From: Algoriphagus aestuariicola | Lineage (GTDB): Bacteria; Bacteroidota; Bacteroidia; Cytophagales; Cyclobacteriaceae | Length of the DNA stretch: 64,000 nucleotides | Reading direction: 5' to 3' | Assembly: GCF_017254835.1 (NCBI RefSeq) | Contig: NZ_JAFKCW010000001.1 | Coordinates: forward strand, 1,601,063-1,665,062 | In this document: positions 54,501 to 62,152 of the stretch, in pieces | Numbering within the stretch: the stretch's first letter is position 1 | How the letters are laid out: each line of letters opens with the position of its first letter | Notes under the pieces: generated by a model | The model's database searches: none | Seen by the model: only the letters and a program-made list of their open reading frames with translations | What the model was told of the DNA's origin: nothing | Translations under genes and position numbers: made by a program

Positions 54501-54614
54501 AATATTGGTGTCCTCCCTTCGGTGTTGCTCACTCAGCGGGATATAGGTAAATCCAAGCCGAATCAGGTGCAGAATAGCTGGGATTTTTACCCTTGAGTCT
54601 TCGTTAAAAGCCAT
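51540..54614 (-). CDS. hsdR: Type I restriction endonuclease/translocase subunit
   Basis: This protein of about 1024 aa is ordered as type I R subunits: a PD-(D/E)xK nuclease domain first ('RPDITLLINGMPLAFIEVKKP', near residues 118-138), then an SF2 helicase/translocase with Walker A 'HTQGSGKTALAFY', DEAH box 'YFLDEAHRSYNP' and motif VI-like 'QTLTRVNRPYKKYKYGYV', then a helical C-terminal domain that binds the methylase. It translocates and cuts unmethylated DNA. The frame is open upstream to 54722, but the ATG at 54612-54614 (MAFNEDSRVKIP) is the natural start. The gene precedes hsdM and hsdS in the order R-M-S. Confidence 0.95.
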   Translation of the reverse strand: MAFNEDSRVKIPAILHLIRLGFTYIPLSEQHRREDTNIFEGIFSQSILKLNPHLDASDVRRILDEISLELDYEDLGQKFYQRLTSGAGIKLIDFQNFANNSFHVTTELTCKNGDEEFRPDITLLINGMPLAFIEVKKPHNRDGVIAERNRINQRFMQKHFRRFANITQVMVFSNNMEYEDGIVDPVFGAFYATAAYKDLQFNYFREDPEYPVKQGLKPISEEQENAILKDTNLMVIKHSPEFLTNKSEYTPTHRILTSLFSRERFAFILKYALAYVAEEKGMEKHIMRYPQLFASLAIAQKLSEGLTKGIIWHTQGSGKTALAFYNVKFLTEFFQKQGIIPKFYFIVDRLDLLIQASTEFSNRGLKVNQVNSRQDFIKDLRITGAIHNDSGLPEITVVNIQKFSTDAMVAEVMVYDIHIQRVYFLDEAHRSYNPKGNYLANLINSDKKAIKIALTGTPLLREVAKEYDSKTLFGNYIHKYYYNMSIADGYTLRLIREEIEGKFKMEMKELMDQIKIQKGDIPRSKIYAHPKFVQAMLDYIVDDLIRFRKDQGDATLGGMVVCDSSEQARQLFHLFEARFGEQETDAGVLLAAEPKEKYLTNEIPILKAALILHDENDKDIRKDLVKVYKKGNLDLLFVYNMLLTGFDAKRLKKLYLARVIHDHNLLQTLTRVNRPYKKYKYGYVVDFADISSAFDRTNRLYFDELQEQLGDEMALYSNLFKSQEEIQQDISKIREVLFQFDTENKEIFSQQIAEITDKSHLLEIVKSLRTAKELKNLIALNGYEGLEGLADFDTWNRLLTVAQSRLDNLHFVENIGNEDATTNIINTALEDIVFEFIKVSESELVLADQFKDMLRKTRESLRDNFDQQDPAFVSLREELERIFKKKNLSEVSQQDLVENLPLLRKIHEKAKELNRENANLRAKYHQDEKFARVHKRLTESGGLTQKQVQLQSALMNVKSKADEQIQNSQDIMANEAFFNRYMMQLVTQEFLREQKMKLDFKTTQRINQLIVSEYLNQFNNTAFR

Positions 54615-54880
54615 TAAAAAGAAACTGGAGAATTTATGTTTCTTCCAATATGAGGAATTCCAGCAAGTTTGGCAATGTGAATTTAAATGATAGGTATCCT
54701 TTGGACTAAATCGAATTCCCAAGGGTTAGGACCTTAGTCACATAAAGCTTTATCCTCAAAATAATTAGCTACTGGAATCTAAGGTTTTTCACTATTAGGT
54801 ATTTTACCTCCTCTCCAGTTTTTTATCCCTGTTCCTTCTATTGACTTTGGGCCATGTTTCATTCAAAAACCCAAATCCTT

Positions 54881-55531
54881 ATGTATCAAGTCACGAGTTA
54901 CACCATTGGAAATGGTAGTCGCACCATTATCGAAAACCAGATCAATTTATCTCCGGAGCAAAAGATTTTTATCCCACAGCATCTCTCAAAGGATGAGCTC
55001 CAAAATCCATTAAAAGTATTTTCGCAGTTTTTCAAAGATCACTTTCCTTTGCCTATGGCTAGAATGGCCCTTGGAGATATCGAATTAAAAGCTGTCTATG
55101 ATGTCACTGATAATTTTTGGAAAAGTAAGGAGGACAGCATCCTGTTCATTATCCAATTTTCCCGGTTGATCGAAGCGGCTTATTTAATTCGAAATGAGGG
55201 ATACCCTGCTTGCAAGGTGGAAAAACTGTCCAAGGAAAACATGATCCCTAAAGAAATCCTTGCCGAGGGAAACGATTTTGAAACAATCGTTCCTTTTCTT
55301 CCCTTTTCTCATGATCCACAGGATTCGAAAGATCCCTGCCTTAATTTACAGATCCTATTCTATGACACCCCAATGCACAAACTCCTTGAAAGCTTCAAAG
55401 GTCTTGGGGATTTGGTTTTGTCTGACCGTAAAGCGGATATGACCCAACGCTGGAAATCCCACCTGGATTTAAAAATCTTTGTATTGATCCTAGAGGCATG
55501 TCACTTGATCTATGTCAGGTCCCAAACGTAG
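54881..55531 (+). CDS. Uncharacterised protein divergent from hsdR
   Basis: This protein of about 216 aa (ATG at 54881; the frame can extend to an ATG at 54854) belongs to no family I recognise. No signal peptide or membrane helix is seen. Mixed strands and helices include 'VTSYTIGNGSRTIIENQ', 'LFIIQFSRLIEAAYLIRNEG' and a C-terminal 'LKIFVLILEACHLIYVRS'. It starts about 270 bp upstream of hsdR in the opposite direction and closes the defence island. It could be an accessory gene of the restriction system or unrelated. Confidence 0.6.
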   Translation: MYQVTSYTIGNGSRTIIENQINLSPEQKIFIPQHLSKDELQNPLKVFSQFFKDHFPLPMARMALGDIELKAVYDVTDNFWKSKEDSILFIIQFSRLIEAAYLIRNEGYPACKVEKLSKENMIPKEILAEGNDFETIVPFLPFSHDPQDSKDPCLNLQILFYDTPMHKLLESFKGLGDLVLSDRKADMTQRWKSHLDLKIFVLILEACHLIYVRSQT

Positions 55532-55909
55532 GATGGACCAATATACCGAATTGGAAGTCGGACCCTTAAAAATTTGATAAAACAAATGACGGCATTGGTC
55601 AACTTCATTGGGTAGAAGGTTTTGTAAGTCTCCATGCTTCAAATCAAACAGCTAAGCAGTAACCCAGTCAGCAATACGATACGAATCCTTTACATCATTC
55701 CGGCATCAGCGTAGTGTATCTAGAAACAATTTCTAAAGTGATAACCAAACCAAAACCAATTCAAAACCAAGTTTAACGCTAGTCAAAATGATTATGTATA
55801 TGCTTTTAACTACTTTTTGGATAGTGAATAATCAATGATAAGCATCTGAATACTTGTAGTTTAATATTAGTTTCATTATACTCGGTTACCGATTTAACCT
55901 AAAGGAACT
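55532..55909. other. Intergenic stretch with no gene
   Basis: In this 378-bp gap I found no coding frame, RNA gene or terminator. It holds a short C/A-rich run (around 55742-55775) and, just before the DUF6266 start, a 9-bp near-palindrome CGGTTACCG (55884-55892). Nothing further can be supported. Confidence 0.4.
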
Positions 55910-56572
55910 ATGGCTAGAGTAGCAAATACCCTCCTGAATGGTATCCAGGGAACCATGGGGGATATGATTTTTTACCAGGTCAATGGGGTCACCTATACCA
56001 GAAGAAGGCCCAACAAACGAACCAACGCCCAAAAGAAGCGGATGAAAAAATCTCCCCTCAACGAGCGCTCTCAGGGGATGTTTTCGATGGTTCAGAAATA
56101 TCTCAAAACCCTCCGAAGTGCGATTGCCTTCGGTTACCAAGAACATACGGTAGGCGCGAGTTTGCCCTATCATGCCTGTGTTTCCTATACCCGTAAAAAC
56201 TGTTTTGCATTCGACGGAAGGGATTACCGAATTGACCCGGCATTGATAAAAGTGAGCCGGGGTTCGCTGATGCCTCCTGAAGGTGCCAAAGCTGAAAAAG
56301 TAGGAGAGGGGATTTTGTTTACCTGGCGAAATAATTCCTGGATATCCAGTGCCAGACCTTCAGATCAGGCGTTTATCGTCATTCATGATACCGAAAATAC
56401 CACCATGGATTGGGTTGATTTGGGAAATTTCAGAGAACAGGGTGAGCACCTTTTTAAACTTCGAAGTTATTATTTAAACTCGTCATGGCACGTTTATATG
56501 GCATTCAGTCAAAAAAATTATATCTCCAAAAAGCGGACACTTTCTGATTCGGTGTACTTGGGAGTGGTTTGA
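55910..56572 (+). CDS. DUF6266-family protein
   Basis: This 220-aa protein begins with the pattern of the Bacteroidota-specific DUF6266 family: 'MARVANTLLNGIQGTMGDMIFYQVNG' (split for reading), then a basic 'YTRRRPNKRTNAQKKRMKKSP' stretch and an aromatic 'YVGASLPYHACVSY'-like segment. The C-terminal half is beta-rich ('EKVGEGILFTWRNNSW', 'QAFIVIHDTENTTMDW'). Its function is unknown; relatives are often scattered singly in Bacteroidota genomes. A well-placed AAAGGAAC precedes the ATG at 55910. Confidence 0.8.
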   Translation: MARVANTLLNGIQGTMGDMIFYQVNGVTYTRRRPNKRTNAQKKRMKKSPLNERSQGMFSMVQKYLKTLRSAIAFGYQEHTVGASLPYHACVSYTRKNCFAFDGRDYRIDPALIKVSRGSLMPPEGAKAEKVGEGILFTWRNNSWISSARPSDQAFIVIHDTENTTMDWVDLGNFREQGEHLFKLRSYYLNSSWHVYMAFSQKNYISKKRTLSDSVYLGVV

Positions 56573-56952
56573 GCTCTCATAATCATTCTTAGTATTTCTG
56601 TCAATTCTTGCGTAAGTGCGACTTTTTCAAAGCGTCCATTTCAATTCTGTCCAGGCCCCTGGAAGAAAATGGGAAGGGCTAGAGAACTGAGGATTAGACT
56701 CCAGTCACATCAAGCCGATTTCAACAAATATGGTTGATGTCGCCCATCCGCTATCCGCGTTAAGTCGATAGGACTCAGGATCAATGCTTCTTTTTTCCCA
56801 AACCACCGGTACCTCGGAAATTTTGAAAAATTGAATTGGGTAAGATCAGCTTTAGGTTTAGATTCATACAAACTGCTTGGAAATGCTCCGGACGATCCCT
56901 TTGTATCTGGACACCGAGGTTTCTGGTTTTTTTACTTTAAGATTGATTCTGT
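56573..56952. other. Intergenic stretch upstream of the chromate operon
   Basis: This 380-bp region has no credible gene on either strand. It should hold the promoter of the ChrB-AraC gene, but no exact TAnnTTTG at the right distance is visible. Imperfect complementarity (CATCAA near 56727 with TTGATG near 56753) gives a small stem only. Confidence 0.4.
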
Positions 56953-57789
56953 ATGAAATGGATTACGCGTGAACGCCCCAAGATTGACCGGATCGCCTGC
57001 CCCTGGTTGATCAGGCGTTTTGTAGATAAAGAAGCAGAATTCCTCTATGTCCCGTTTGAGCAGGTTATCCCAAACTCCAAGGAGCTCAATGCTGTTCCCT
57101 TTGATCTGCCGGAGGTGGAGTACACGCATTACGGGGATGAATGCACCTTTGACTACATTATCAAAAAGCATAAGCTGGACGATCCTGCATTAAAAGTGAT
57201 GGCCGTTATTGTGCGAGGGGCTGATACAGACCGCCATGATTTAGCTAGTCAATCATCGGGACTTTGGGCCATTTCCGCAGGCTTGTCGCACAATGTAAAA
57301 GATGACAATCTTCTCCTCGAGAAAGGAATGATGATCTATGATGCCTTGTACAGCTGGGCGAAACATCTTCAAAACGAAAAACATACCCAAAACCCGATCG
57401 AAAACCTGTTGCGGGATGTGTACAAAAAATTCCTCAAACACAAATCCGGTAAAATCCCCGAGTGGGCGAAAGAATTGAAGGAAATAATTCAGGACCAGAT
57501 AGACACCAATCTCTCCCTGAGCCTGAGGCAACTTTCCGAAAGCCTGAATGTCCATCCCAGCTATTTGTCGCGGGAGTTTTCCAAGTATTTTGACGATTTA
57601 TCCTTTGGGGACTACATCCGCAAACTCCGGATAGAAAAGGCGATCGTCCTCCTGCAAGATCCAAAACATTCCCTTTCAGAAATCGCCTACCTGACTGGTT
57701 TCTCCGATCAAAGCCACTTCAATCGGATTTTCAAAAAATACACTGGAAAAAATCCCTCCGAATACCGGAAAAGTTTGCTGAAAAAGTAA
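56953..57789 (+). CDS. ChrB-like sensor fused to an AraC-type DNA-binding domain
   Basis: This 278-aa protein is an uncommon fusion. Residues of about 1-135 form the chromate-resistance ChrB C-terminal-like domain ('RPKIDRIACPWLIRRFVDKEAEF' and 'CTFDYIIKKHKLDDPAL', split for reading). Residues 175-278 are a two-helix-turn-helix AraC/XylS domain ('LRQLSESLNVHPSYLSREFSKYF', 'LSEIAYLTGFSDQSHFNRIFKKY', split). It would be a one-component chromate- or oxyanion-sensing activator of the operon: the next genes are a stand-alone ChrB domain 81 bp downstream and ChrA. In classical ChrB the N-terminal domain binds DNA; here that part is lacking and an AraC domain is at the other end. Confidence 0.88.
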   Translation: MKWITRERPKIDRIACPWLIRRFVDKEAEFLYVPFEQVIPNSKELNAVPFDLPEVEYTHYGDECTFDYIIKKHKLDDPALKVMAVIVRGADTDRHDLASQSSGLWAISAGLSHNVKDDNLLLEKGMMIYDALYSWAKHLQNEKHTQNPIENLLRDVYKKFLKHKSGKIPEWAKELKEIIQDQIDTNLSLSLRQLSESLNVHPSYLSREFSKYFDDLSFGDYIRKLRIEKAIVLLQDPKHSLSEIAYLTGFSDQSHFNRIFKKYTGKNPSEYRKSLLKK

Positions 57790-57869
57790 ACAGGATACAA
57801 ACCGGTAAATTCTGTTCTATTTCCGAAATATTTCTCTTTGTAGCCTTGTATGGTCAAACCGTGCAGACT

Positions 57870-58322
57870 ATGAAATGGATAACCCGTAACCGCCCCAAGA
57901 TTGATCGGATCGCCTGTCCCTGGCTGATCAGGAACTTTGTTGACCCCAAGGCTGAGTTTATCTATGTTCCCAAGGAACAAGTCTTTTCTAAGGCAGAGGA
58001 GCTTGATGCCATCCCCTACGACATCCCGGGATCTGAATATTCACACGTGGACGAATATTGCACCTTTGACTACATCGTCAAAAGGCATAAGCTTTCCGAT
58101 CCAGCACTGGATCAGATTGCCTTGATCGTTCGCGGGGCTGATACGGAGCGCTTTGACCTTGCACCCCAAGCAGCAGGACTTTGGGCAATATCTGCCGGAC
58201 TTTCCTACAACATTAGCGACGATCATGAGCAGCTTGCGCTAGGCATGAAAATCTACGACGCACTCTACAGTTGGGCAAAATATGTCCAAAATGAAAAACA
58301 CACCTGGTCACCAAAAATCTGA
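57870..58322 (+). CDS. chrB: Stand-alone ChrB-domain chromate resistance protein
   Basis: This protein of about 150 aa is a duplicate of the N-terminal half of the preceding gene and is colinear with it: 'WITRNRPKIDRIACPWLIRNF', 'CTFDYIVKRHKLSDPAL', 'ALIVRGADTERFDLAPQAAGLWAISAGL' (split for reading). It lacks the AraC domain. The ATG at 57870 matches the neighbour's start; an ATG 24 bp upstream only adds a short tail. The role in chromate resistance is poorly known (regulatory or accessory enzyme). chrA follows 5 bp after its stop, so the two are co-translated. Confidence 0.88.
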   Translation: MKWITRNRPKIDRIACPWLIRNFVDPKAEFIYVPKEQVFSKAEELDAIPYDIPGSEYSHVDEYCTFDYIVKRHKLSDPALDQIALIVRGADTERFDLAPQAAGLWAISAGLSYNISDDHEQLALGMKIYDALYSWAKYVQNEKHTWSPKI

Positions 58323-58327
58323 AACGT

Positions 58328-59464
58328 ATGCCTGTTTACTTCTTAAAAGATTTAATCATTTACTTTTTAAAATTGGGAACATGGGGGTTTGGTGGCCCGG
58401 TAGCCTTAGTCGGGTACATGCACCGCGATCTGGTTGTTGATAAAAAATGGATCAGTGAGGATGATTACAAAGAAGGGCTTGCGCTTTCACAACTTGCCCC
58501 CGGACCATTGGCCGCGCAGCTTTCTATTTATCTGGGATTCGTTCACTACCGATTGCTTGGTGCTACTTTGGTAGGAATCGCCTTTGTGCTTCCTTCGTTT
58601 TTTATGGTTTTGGCGATCGGATATGCCTATGTATCCTATGGCGGTCTTCCCTGGATGCAGGCTGTATTTTACGGAGTCGGCGCTGCGGTGATTGGTATTA
58701 TTGCGATGAGCAGTTACAAACTCACCTCCAAAAGTCTGGGCAAAGACAAACTGTTGTGGATTATTTTCATTGCTTTGGCAGTTACTACTTTCATCACCGA
58801 AGAAGAAATTTTGTGGGTGATCCTGTTGGCGGGTGTGGCGGTATGGTTTGCCAAAGCTCCGCCAAGATGGTTGAGTTCAGGGGCAAACGGAATGTTTCCT
58901 GTGATGTTTGTACAGCTTCAACCGATCGCGACCGAATCCAAACTTTGGGAGATCGCATGGTTTTTTACCAAAGCAGGGGCTTTTGTGTTTGGAAGCGGAC
59001 TAGCCATCGTTCCCTTCCTCTACGGTGGGGTAGTGAAGGAATTTCAATGGCTGAATGAACAGCAGTTTTTGGATGCCGTGGCGGTAGCGATGATCACGCC
59101 TGGTCCGGTAGTCATTACCGTGGGATTTATCGGTTATCTGGTAGCGGGTGTCCCTGGAGCTTGTGTTGCGGCCATGGCCACATTTCTTCCCTGTTACCTT
59201 TTCACCGTGATTCCGGCACCATATTTCAAAAAATACGGCAAAAACCCGGCTATCAAGGCATTTGTGGATGGGGTAACCGCCGCTGCCATTGGTGCTATTG
59301 CAGGTGCTGTTTTGGTGTTGGGAAAAAGGACTTTGACCGATTTGCCGACGGTTCTCCTCGCTTTGACTACCATCGCGTTATTGTTCAAGTTTAAAAAACT
59401 CCAAGAGCCCCTTATCATCGCGGTGGCGGCTTTGATCGGGATTACATTAAAACTGATGCTATGA
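58328..59464 (+). CDS. chrA: Chromate transporter
   Basis: This 378-aa CHR-family inner membrane exporter of chromate has two homologous halves. Each starts with a helix and the 'G-x-x-L-(G/S)-x-G-(P/A)-x-A-x-x' region: 'KLGTWGFGGPVALVGYMHRD' in the first and 'TKAGAFVFGSGLAIVPFLYGGVV' in the second (split for reading). It has about 10-12 hydrophobic helices. It works with the two ChrB-domain genes just upstream. The stop (TGA at 59462-59464) overlaps an ATG at 59461-59463, the remains of a coupled downstream gene. Confidence 0.93.
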   Translation: MPVYFLKDLIIYFLKLGTWGFGGPVALVGYMHRDLVVDKKWISEDDYKEGLALSQLAPGPLAAQLSIYLGFVHYRLLGATLVGIAFVLPSFFMVLAIGYAYVSYGGLPWMQAVFYGVGAAVIGIIAMSSYKLTSKSLGKDKLLWIIFIALAVTTFITEEEILWVILLAGVAVWFAKAPPRWLSSGANGMFPVMFVQLQPIATESKLWEIAWFFTKAGAFVFGSGLAIVPFLYGGVVKEFQWLNEQQFLDAVAVAMITPGPVVITVGFIGYLVAGVPGACVAAMATFLPCYLFTVIPAPYFKKYGKNPAIKAFVDGVTAAAIGAIAGAVLVLGKRTLTDLPTVLLALTTIALLFKFKKLQEPLIIAVAALIGITLKLML

Positions 59465-59511
59465 ACGGCAACGACATTCTCAAGAAAACATCCATTTGGC
59501 GGTAATATTGA

Positions 59512-59601
59512 AACCCAAGAGCAGAGTTTGTGGACAACCTTTTTCCGATCGTCAATTGGGACAGTATGGCGGAGCGATTCAATTTGCCAAGGAAGATTTG
59601 A
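59512..59601 (+). pseudogene. C-terminal remnant of a superoxide dismutase-like gene
   Basis: A 29-codon open stretch between stops in one frame reads 'PRAEFVDNLFPIVNWDSMAERF', closely like the end of Fe/Mn superoxide dismutases ('RADYV...NLVNWDVVAERF'; the NWD motif holds near-C-terminal structure). There is no start codon; its 5' part is lost. It follows chrA directly, where an ATG (59461) overlapping the chrA stop opens only a 14-codon frame. Superoxide dismutase (ChrC) is a normal member of chromate operons, so a deleted chrC-like gene is inferred. Confidence 0.5.
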
Positions 59602-59665
59602 AAATATTAATAAATAAAGCTGAGTCACTTAAAGTATCTCTGCAATTTGTTTTGAAAATCCGCTT

Positions 59666-60943
59666 TTAAGACTCGATCCGGCTTACTAAGATCTTATCGA
59701 TCCGCTGACCATCTTTGTCGACAACCTCGAGCTCAAGATTTTCTACTTTAACTTTGTCGCCGACTTCGGGGATGCTGGCTGATTTGTGGATCATCAATCC
59801 GGCCACGGTCGTGAATCCTTTGGTTTTCAACAGGATATTCAAATCAAAATATTTCACAAAATCAATGATGGCATACTGACCATCCACCAGCCAGCTGTTT
59901 TCGTCCCGTTGGATAATCTGGTACTCCTCGTGGTCCAATTCGCTGGAATCACCGACCAATGCATCCATGACATCATCCATAGATACTATTCCCATCGTGC
60001 TTCCGTATTCGTCGATGACAATTCCGTAGTGCATTTTCTCCTTTTTGAAGAGTTCCATCACCTGGTAGGCGAAGGAGTTTTCGTTGATAAACAGGGGTTT
60101 TCTGGAGACTTTTCGGATATCAAAATCCTGTTCCAGGCCTGGGGCAAAAAGGTCTTTGACCATTACCATGCCAACGATATCGTCGAGGTCATCTTCTATG
60201 CAAACAGGGTAAGCCGAGTGCTTTTCGTTGTTTATTTTGACTCGGATCTCTTCCCAAGTGTCTGTCAAGTTAAAATATACCAAATCTGAGCGGTGGGTAA
60301 ATAGTGTGTTTATTCTCCTATCACCCAGTTCAAAAACCCTTTCTACAATATCCTGTTCGATGTTCATAATTTCACCACCCTCAGCACTTTCCTTGATTAT
60401 AGCTTTGATTTCCTCTTCCGAAATCTTGGATTCGGAGATGTTTTTAATGCCAAAAACCGTCAGTAAAAAATCATTGGAAACGGATAATAGCCATACAAAA
60501 GGTGCAGCTATCATCGATAGAAGATGCATAGGTTTAGCTACCACCATCGCAATAGGTTCCGGAAAAGTCATTCCCAAGCGCTTTGGGAACAATTCCCCTA
60601 AAACGATCGAAAGGTAAGTAACCAACAAGACAATCAACCCGGTAGCAATCGGTCCGGAATAGGGTGTCAAAAAGTCAATTTCGGAAATTGCCGCTGCCAG
60701 TTCATTGGTCAGGTTTTCACCTGAATAAACACCTAGCATAATCCCGATGAGGGTGATCCCGATTTGGACTGTTGAGAGAAATTTGGTAGGGTTTTCGGCG
60801 AGTTCTAAGGCGATTTTTGCGTTGGAACTGCCCCGTCTTTTGGCGTTTTCCAGTTTGAATTTCCGGGAAGAAACCAATGAAAGCTCGGACATGGCAAAAA
60901 CGCCATTGAGCAGCACGAGCAAAAGAATGATGAGGAGCTCCAA
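59666..60943 (-). CDS. CNNM/CorC-HlyC family transporter
   Basis: This 425-aa membrane protein has a DUF21/CNNM transmembrane domain (residues 1-190, three to four helices, 'FLSTVQIGITLIGIMLGVYSG'). A CBS-domain pair follows (about 205-320: 'RRINTLFTHRSDLVYFNLTD' and 'IVIDEYGSTMGIVSMDDVMDALVGD', split for reading), then a C-terminal CorC_HlyC domain (about 340-420). Relatives take part in Mg2+/Co2+ efflux or homeostasis. The start is a TTG at 60941-60943; no nearer ATG preserves the first helix. Confidence 0.88.
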   Translation of the reverse strand: MELLIILLLVLLNGVFAMSELSLVSSRKFKLENAKRRGSSNAKIALELAENPTKFLSTVQIGITLIGIMLGVYSGENLTNELAAAISEIDFLTPYSGPIATGLIVLLVTYLSIVLGELFPKRLGMTFPEPIAMVVAKPMHLLSMIAAPFVWLLSVSNDFLLTVFGIKNISESKISEEEIKAIIKESAEGGEIMNIEQDIVERVFELGDRRINTLFTHRSDLVYFNLTDTWEEIRVKINNEKHSAYPVCIEDDLDDIVGMVMVKDLFAPGLEQDFDIRKVSRKPLFINENSFAYQVMELFKKEKMHYGIVIDEYGSTMGIVSMDDVMDALVGDSSELDHEEYQIIQRDENSWLVDGQYAIIDFVKYFDLNILLKTKGFTTVAGLMIHKSASIPEVGDKVKVENLELEVVDKDGQRIDKILVSRIES

Positions 60944-61022
60944 TTCGTTCAGGCTAGGTTTGGAATGAGACGGCCTAAATTAAGGATTTAACATAGTATT
61001 GGGACACTGTCCAAGTGCCTGA

Positions 61023-61059
61023 AAACAAAAAGGACAGTATAAAGCTGTCCTTTTTGTTT
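61023..61059. terminator. Bidirectional terminator near the 35-residue gene
   Basis: A 15-bp stem (61023-61037 with 61045-61059, loop TATAAAG) has T-runs on both strands. It lies downstream of the small lysine-rich gene on the minus strand. Confidence 0.82.
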
Positions 61060-61087
61060 GAATCGGAAGTAAACGGTTACGTCTCGA

Positions 61088-61195
61088 TTAGTCTTTTTTG
61101 CTGTTTTTCTTTTCCGCCTTTGCGGCTCGCTTTTCCTTCAAAGTTTTCGCTGGCGCTTTCTTTTCGTTCTTTTTGGTTTCGGGTTGCTTTGACAT
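61088..61195 (-). CDS. 35-residue lysine-rich small protein
   Basis: A complete frame of 35 codons starts at the ATG (61193-61195) and ends in TAA. About half of the residues are lysine or arginine, with alternating Ala/Glu ('MSKQPETKKNEKKAPAK', 'AAKAEKKNSKKD'). The stop is followed 28 bp later by a strong terminator, which supports a real short transcript. The composition suggests a nucleic-acid- or ribosome-associated basic peptide; no family is recognised. Confidence 0.6.
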   Translation of the reverse strand: MSKQPETKKNEKKAPAKTLKEKRAAKAEKKNSKKD

Positions 61196-61280
61196 GGTAG
61201 TAGATGTTTAGAGTGGTTTGACACTAGTTGGAAGATACTCATTTGTAGGTCGCTTTGTTGCAGCAGTCGCCGACATTTTT

Positions 61281-62072
61281 TTACAGTATTCGCATGCTGA
61301 TTATTCTCACGTTTGCAAGCGGCCGATCCCTTGCATCGGTCTCTACCGCGGCGATGGCATCGACTACCTCCAAGCCAGAAATTACCTCTCCGAATATCGT
61401 GTAGTTTTGGTCCAAATGTGGCGTGCCCCCGATTGTTTTATAGACCTTCCGCTGATCTTCTGGGATCGAGTATTTGTCAAAGTTCCAATAATTATCCAGG
61501 ATGGAGTTGAGTCGCAGATCCAGTTCTTTGATCAAAACCGAATCTTTTTGGTTTTTGGCCATTTCCAGAGAATCAATCAGAGGCTTGTTAGCTGGATCAT
61601 TTACTCCAAAATGCCGGGCAAGCATCTTGTTAATCCGGCCTTCGTTGTAGGCCAAGAGACTGTCATTTTGGATTTTTCCCTGCACGATGTAAAACTGGGT
61701 GCTGCTCGATGCGCGCTGCGGGTTATTTGTTCTCGCTGCTGCCAACACCCCTTTCTTGTGGAAAAGATCCGGGACGATCTCAGCTGGAATCTGATAGGGG
61801 AGGTCTGCACTTCCTACGCTTGCCAAGCTATCCGCGTATTTGCTTTCGGTGTCTCCCGCCTGAATCATAAATCCGTTGATCACGCGGTGAAAAAGAAGAC
61901 TGTCATAGACTCCATCCTCGACCAACTTGACGAAATTGTCGCGATGAAGCGGAGTTTTGTCCGAAAGTTCGAGGACAATCGTGCCGCAGTTGGTGACCAT
62001 CTCCACCTGTACCGGCGGGGCATGGAACGTGTTGATTAAAACAGCCAGAAATGAATAGAGTATAGTAATCAT
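61281..62072 (-). CDS. Cyclophilin-type peptidyl-prolyl cis-trans isomerase
   Basis: This 263-aa protein has an N-terminal hydrophobic segment ('ITILYSFLAVLINTFHA') acting as a signal or anchor, which places it in the periplasm or outer envelope. The cyclophilin core shows 'LFHRVINGFMIQAGD' (active-site Arg/Phe region), 'VLAAARTNNPQRASSSTQFYI' and 'YTIFGEVISGLEVVDAI' (the middle one split for reading). An insert of about 70 residues after the Q-F-Y-I strand lengthens it compared with minimal cyclophilins, as in other Bacteroidota homologues. It isomerises proline peptide bonds of envelope proteins. Confidence 0.92.
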   Translation of the reverse strand: MITILYSFLAVLINTFHAPPVQVEMVTNCGTIVLELSDKTPLHRDNFVKLVEDGVYDSLLFHRVINGFMIQAGDTESKYADSLASVGSADLPYQIPAEIVPDLFHKKGVLAAARTNNPQRASSSTQFYIVQGKIQNDSLLAYNEGRINKMLARHFGVNDPANKPLIDSLEMAKNQKDSVLIKELDLRLNSILDNYWNFDKYSIPEDQRKVYKTIGGTPHLDQNYTIFGEVISGLEVVDAIAAVETDARDRPLANVRIISMRIL

Positions 62073-62152
62073 TAGGTTTCGTTTTTATTCCAATAAATAA
62101 GATATGCCGGATATTTCTACTCATTTCACTTTTTTATAACAACGCCAGCCAG

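Noticed and set aside
54615-54722. N-terminal extension of HsdR (36 extra residues)
   Set aside because: HsdR proteins normally start near the AFNEDSRVKIP segment; the extra part is Cys/Ser-rich and unlike the family.
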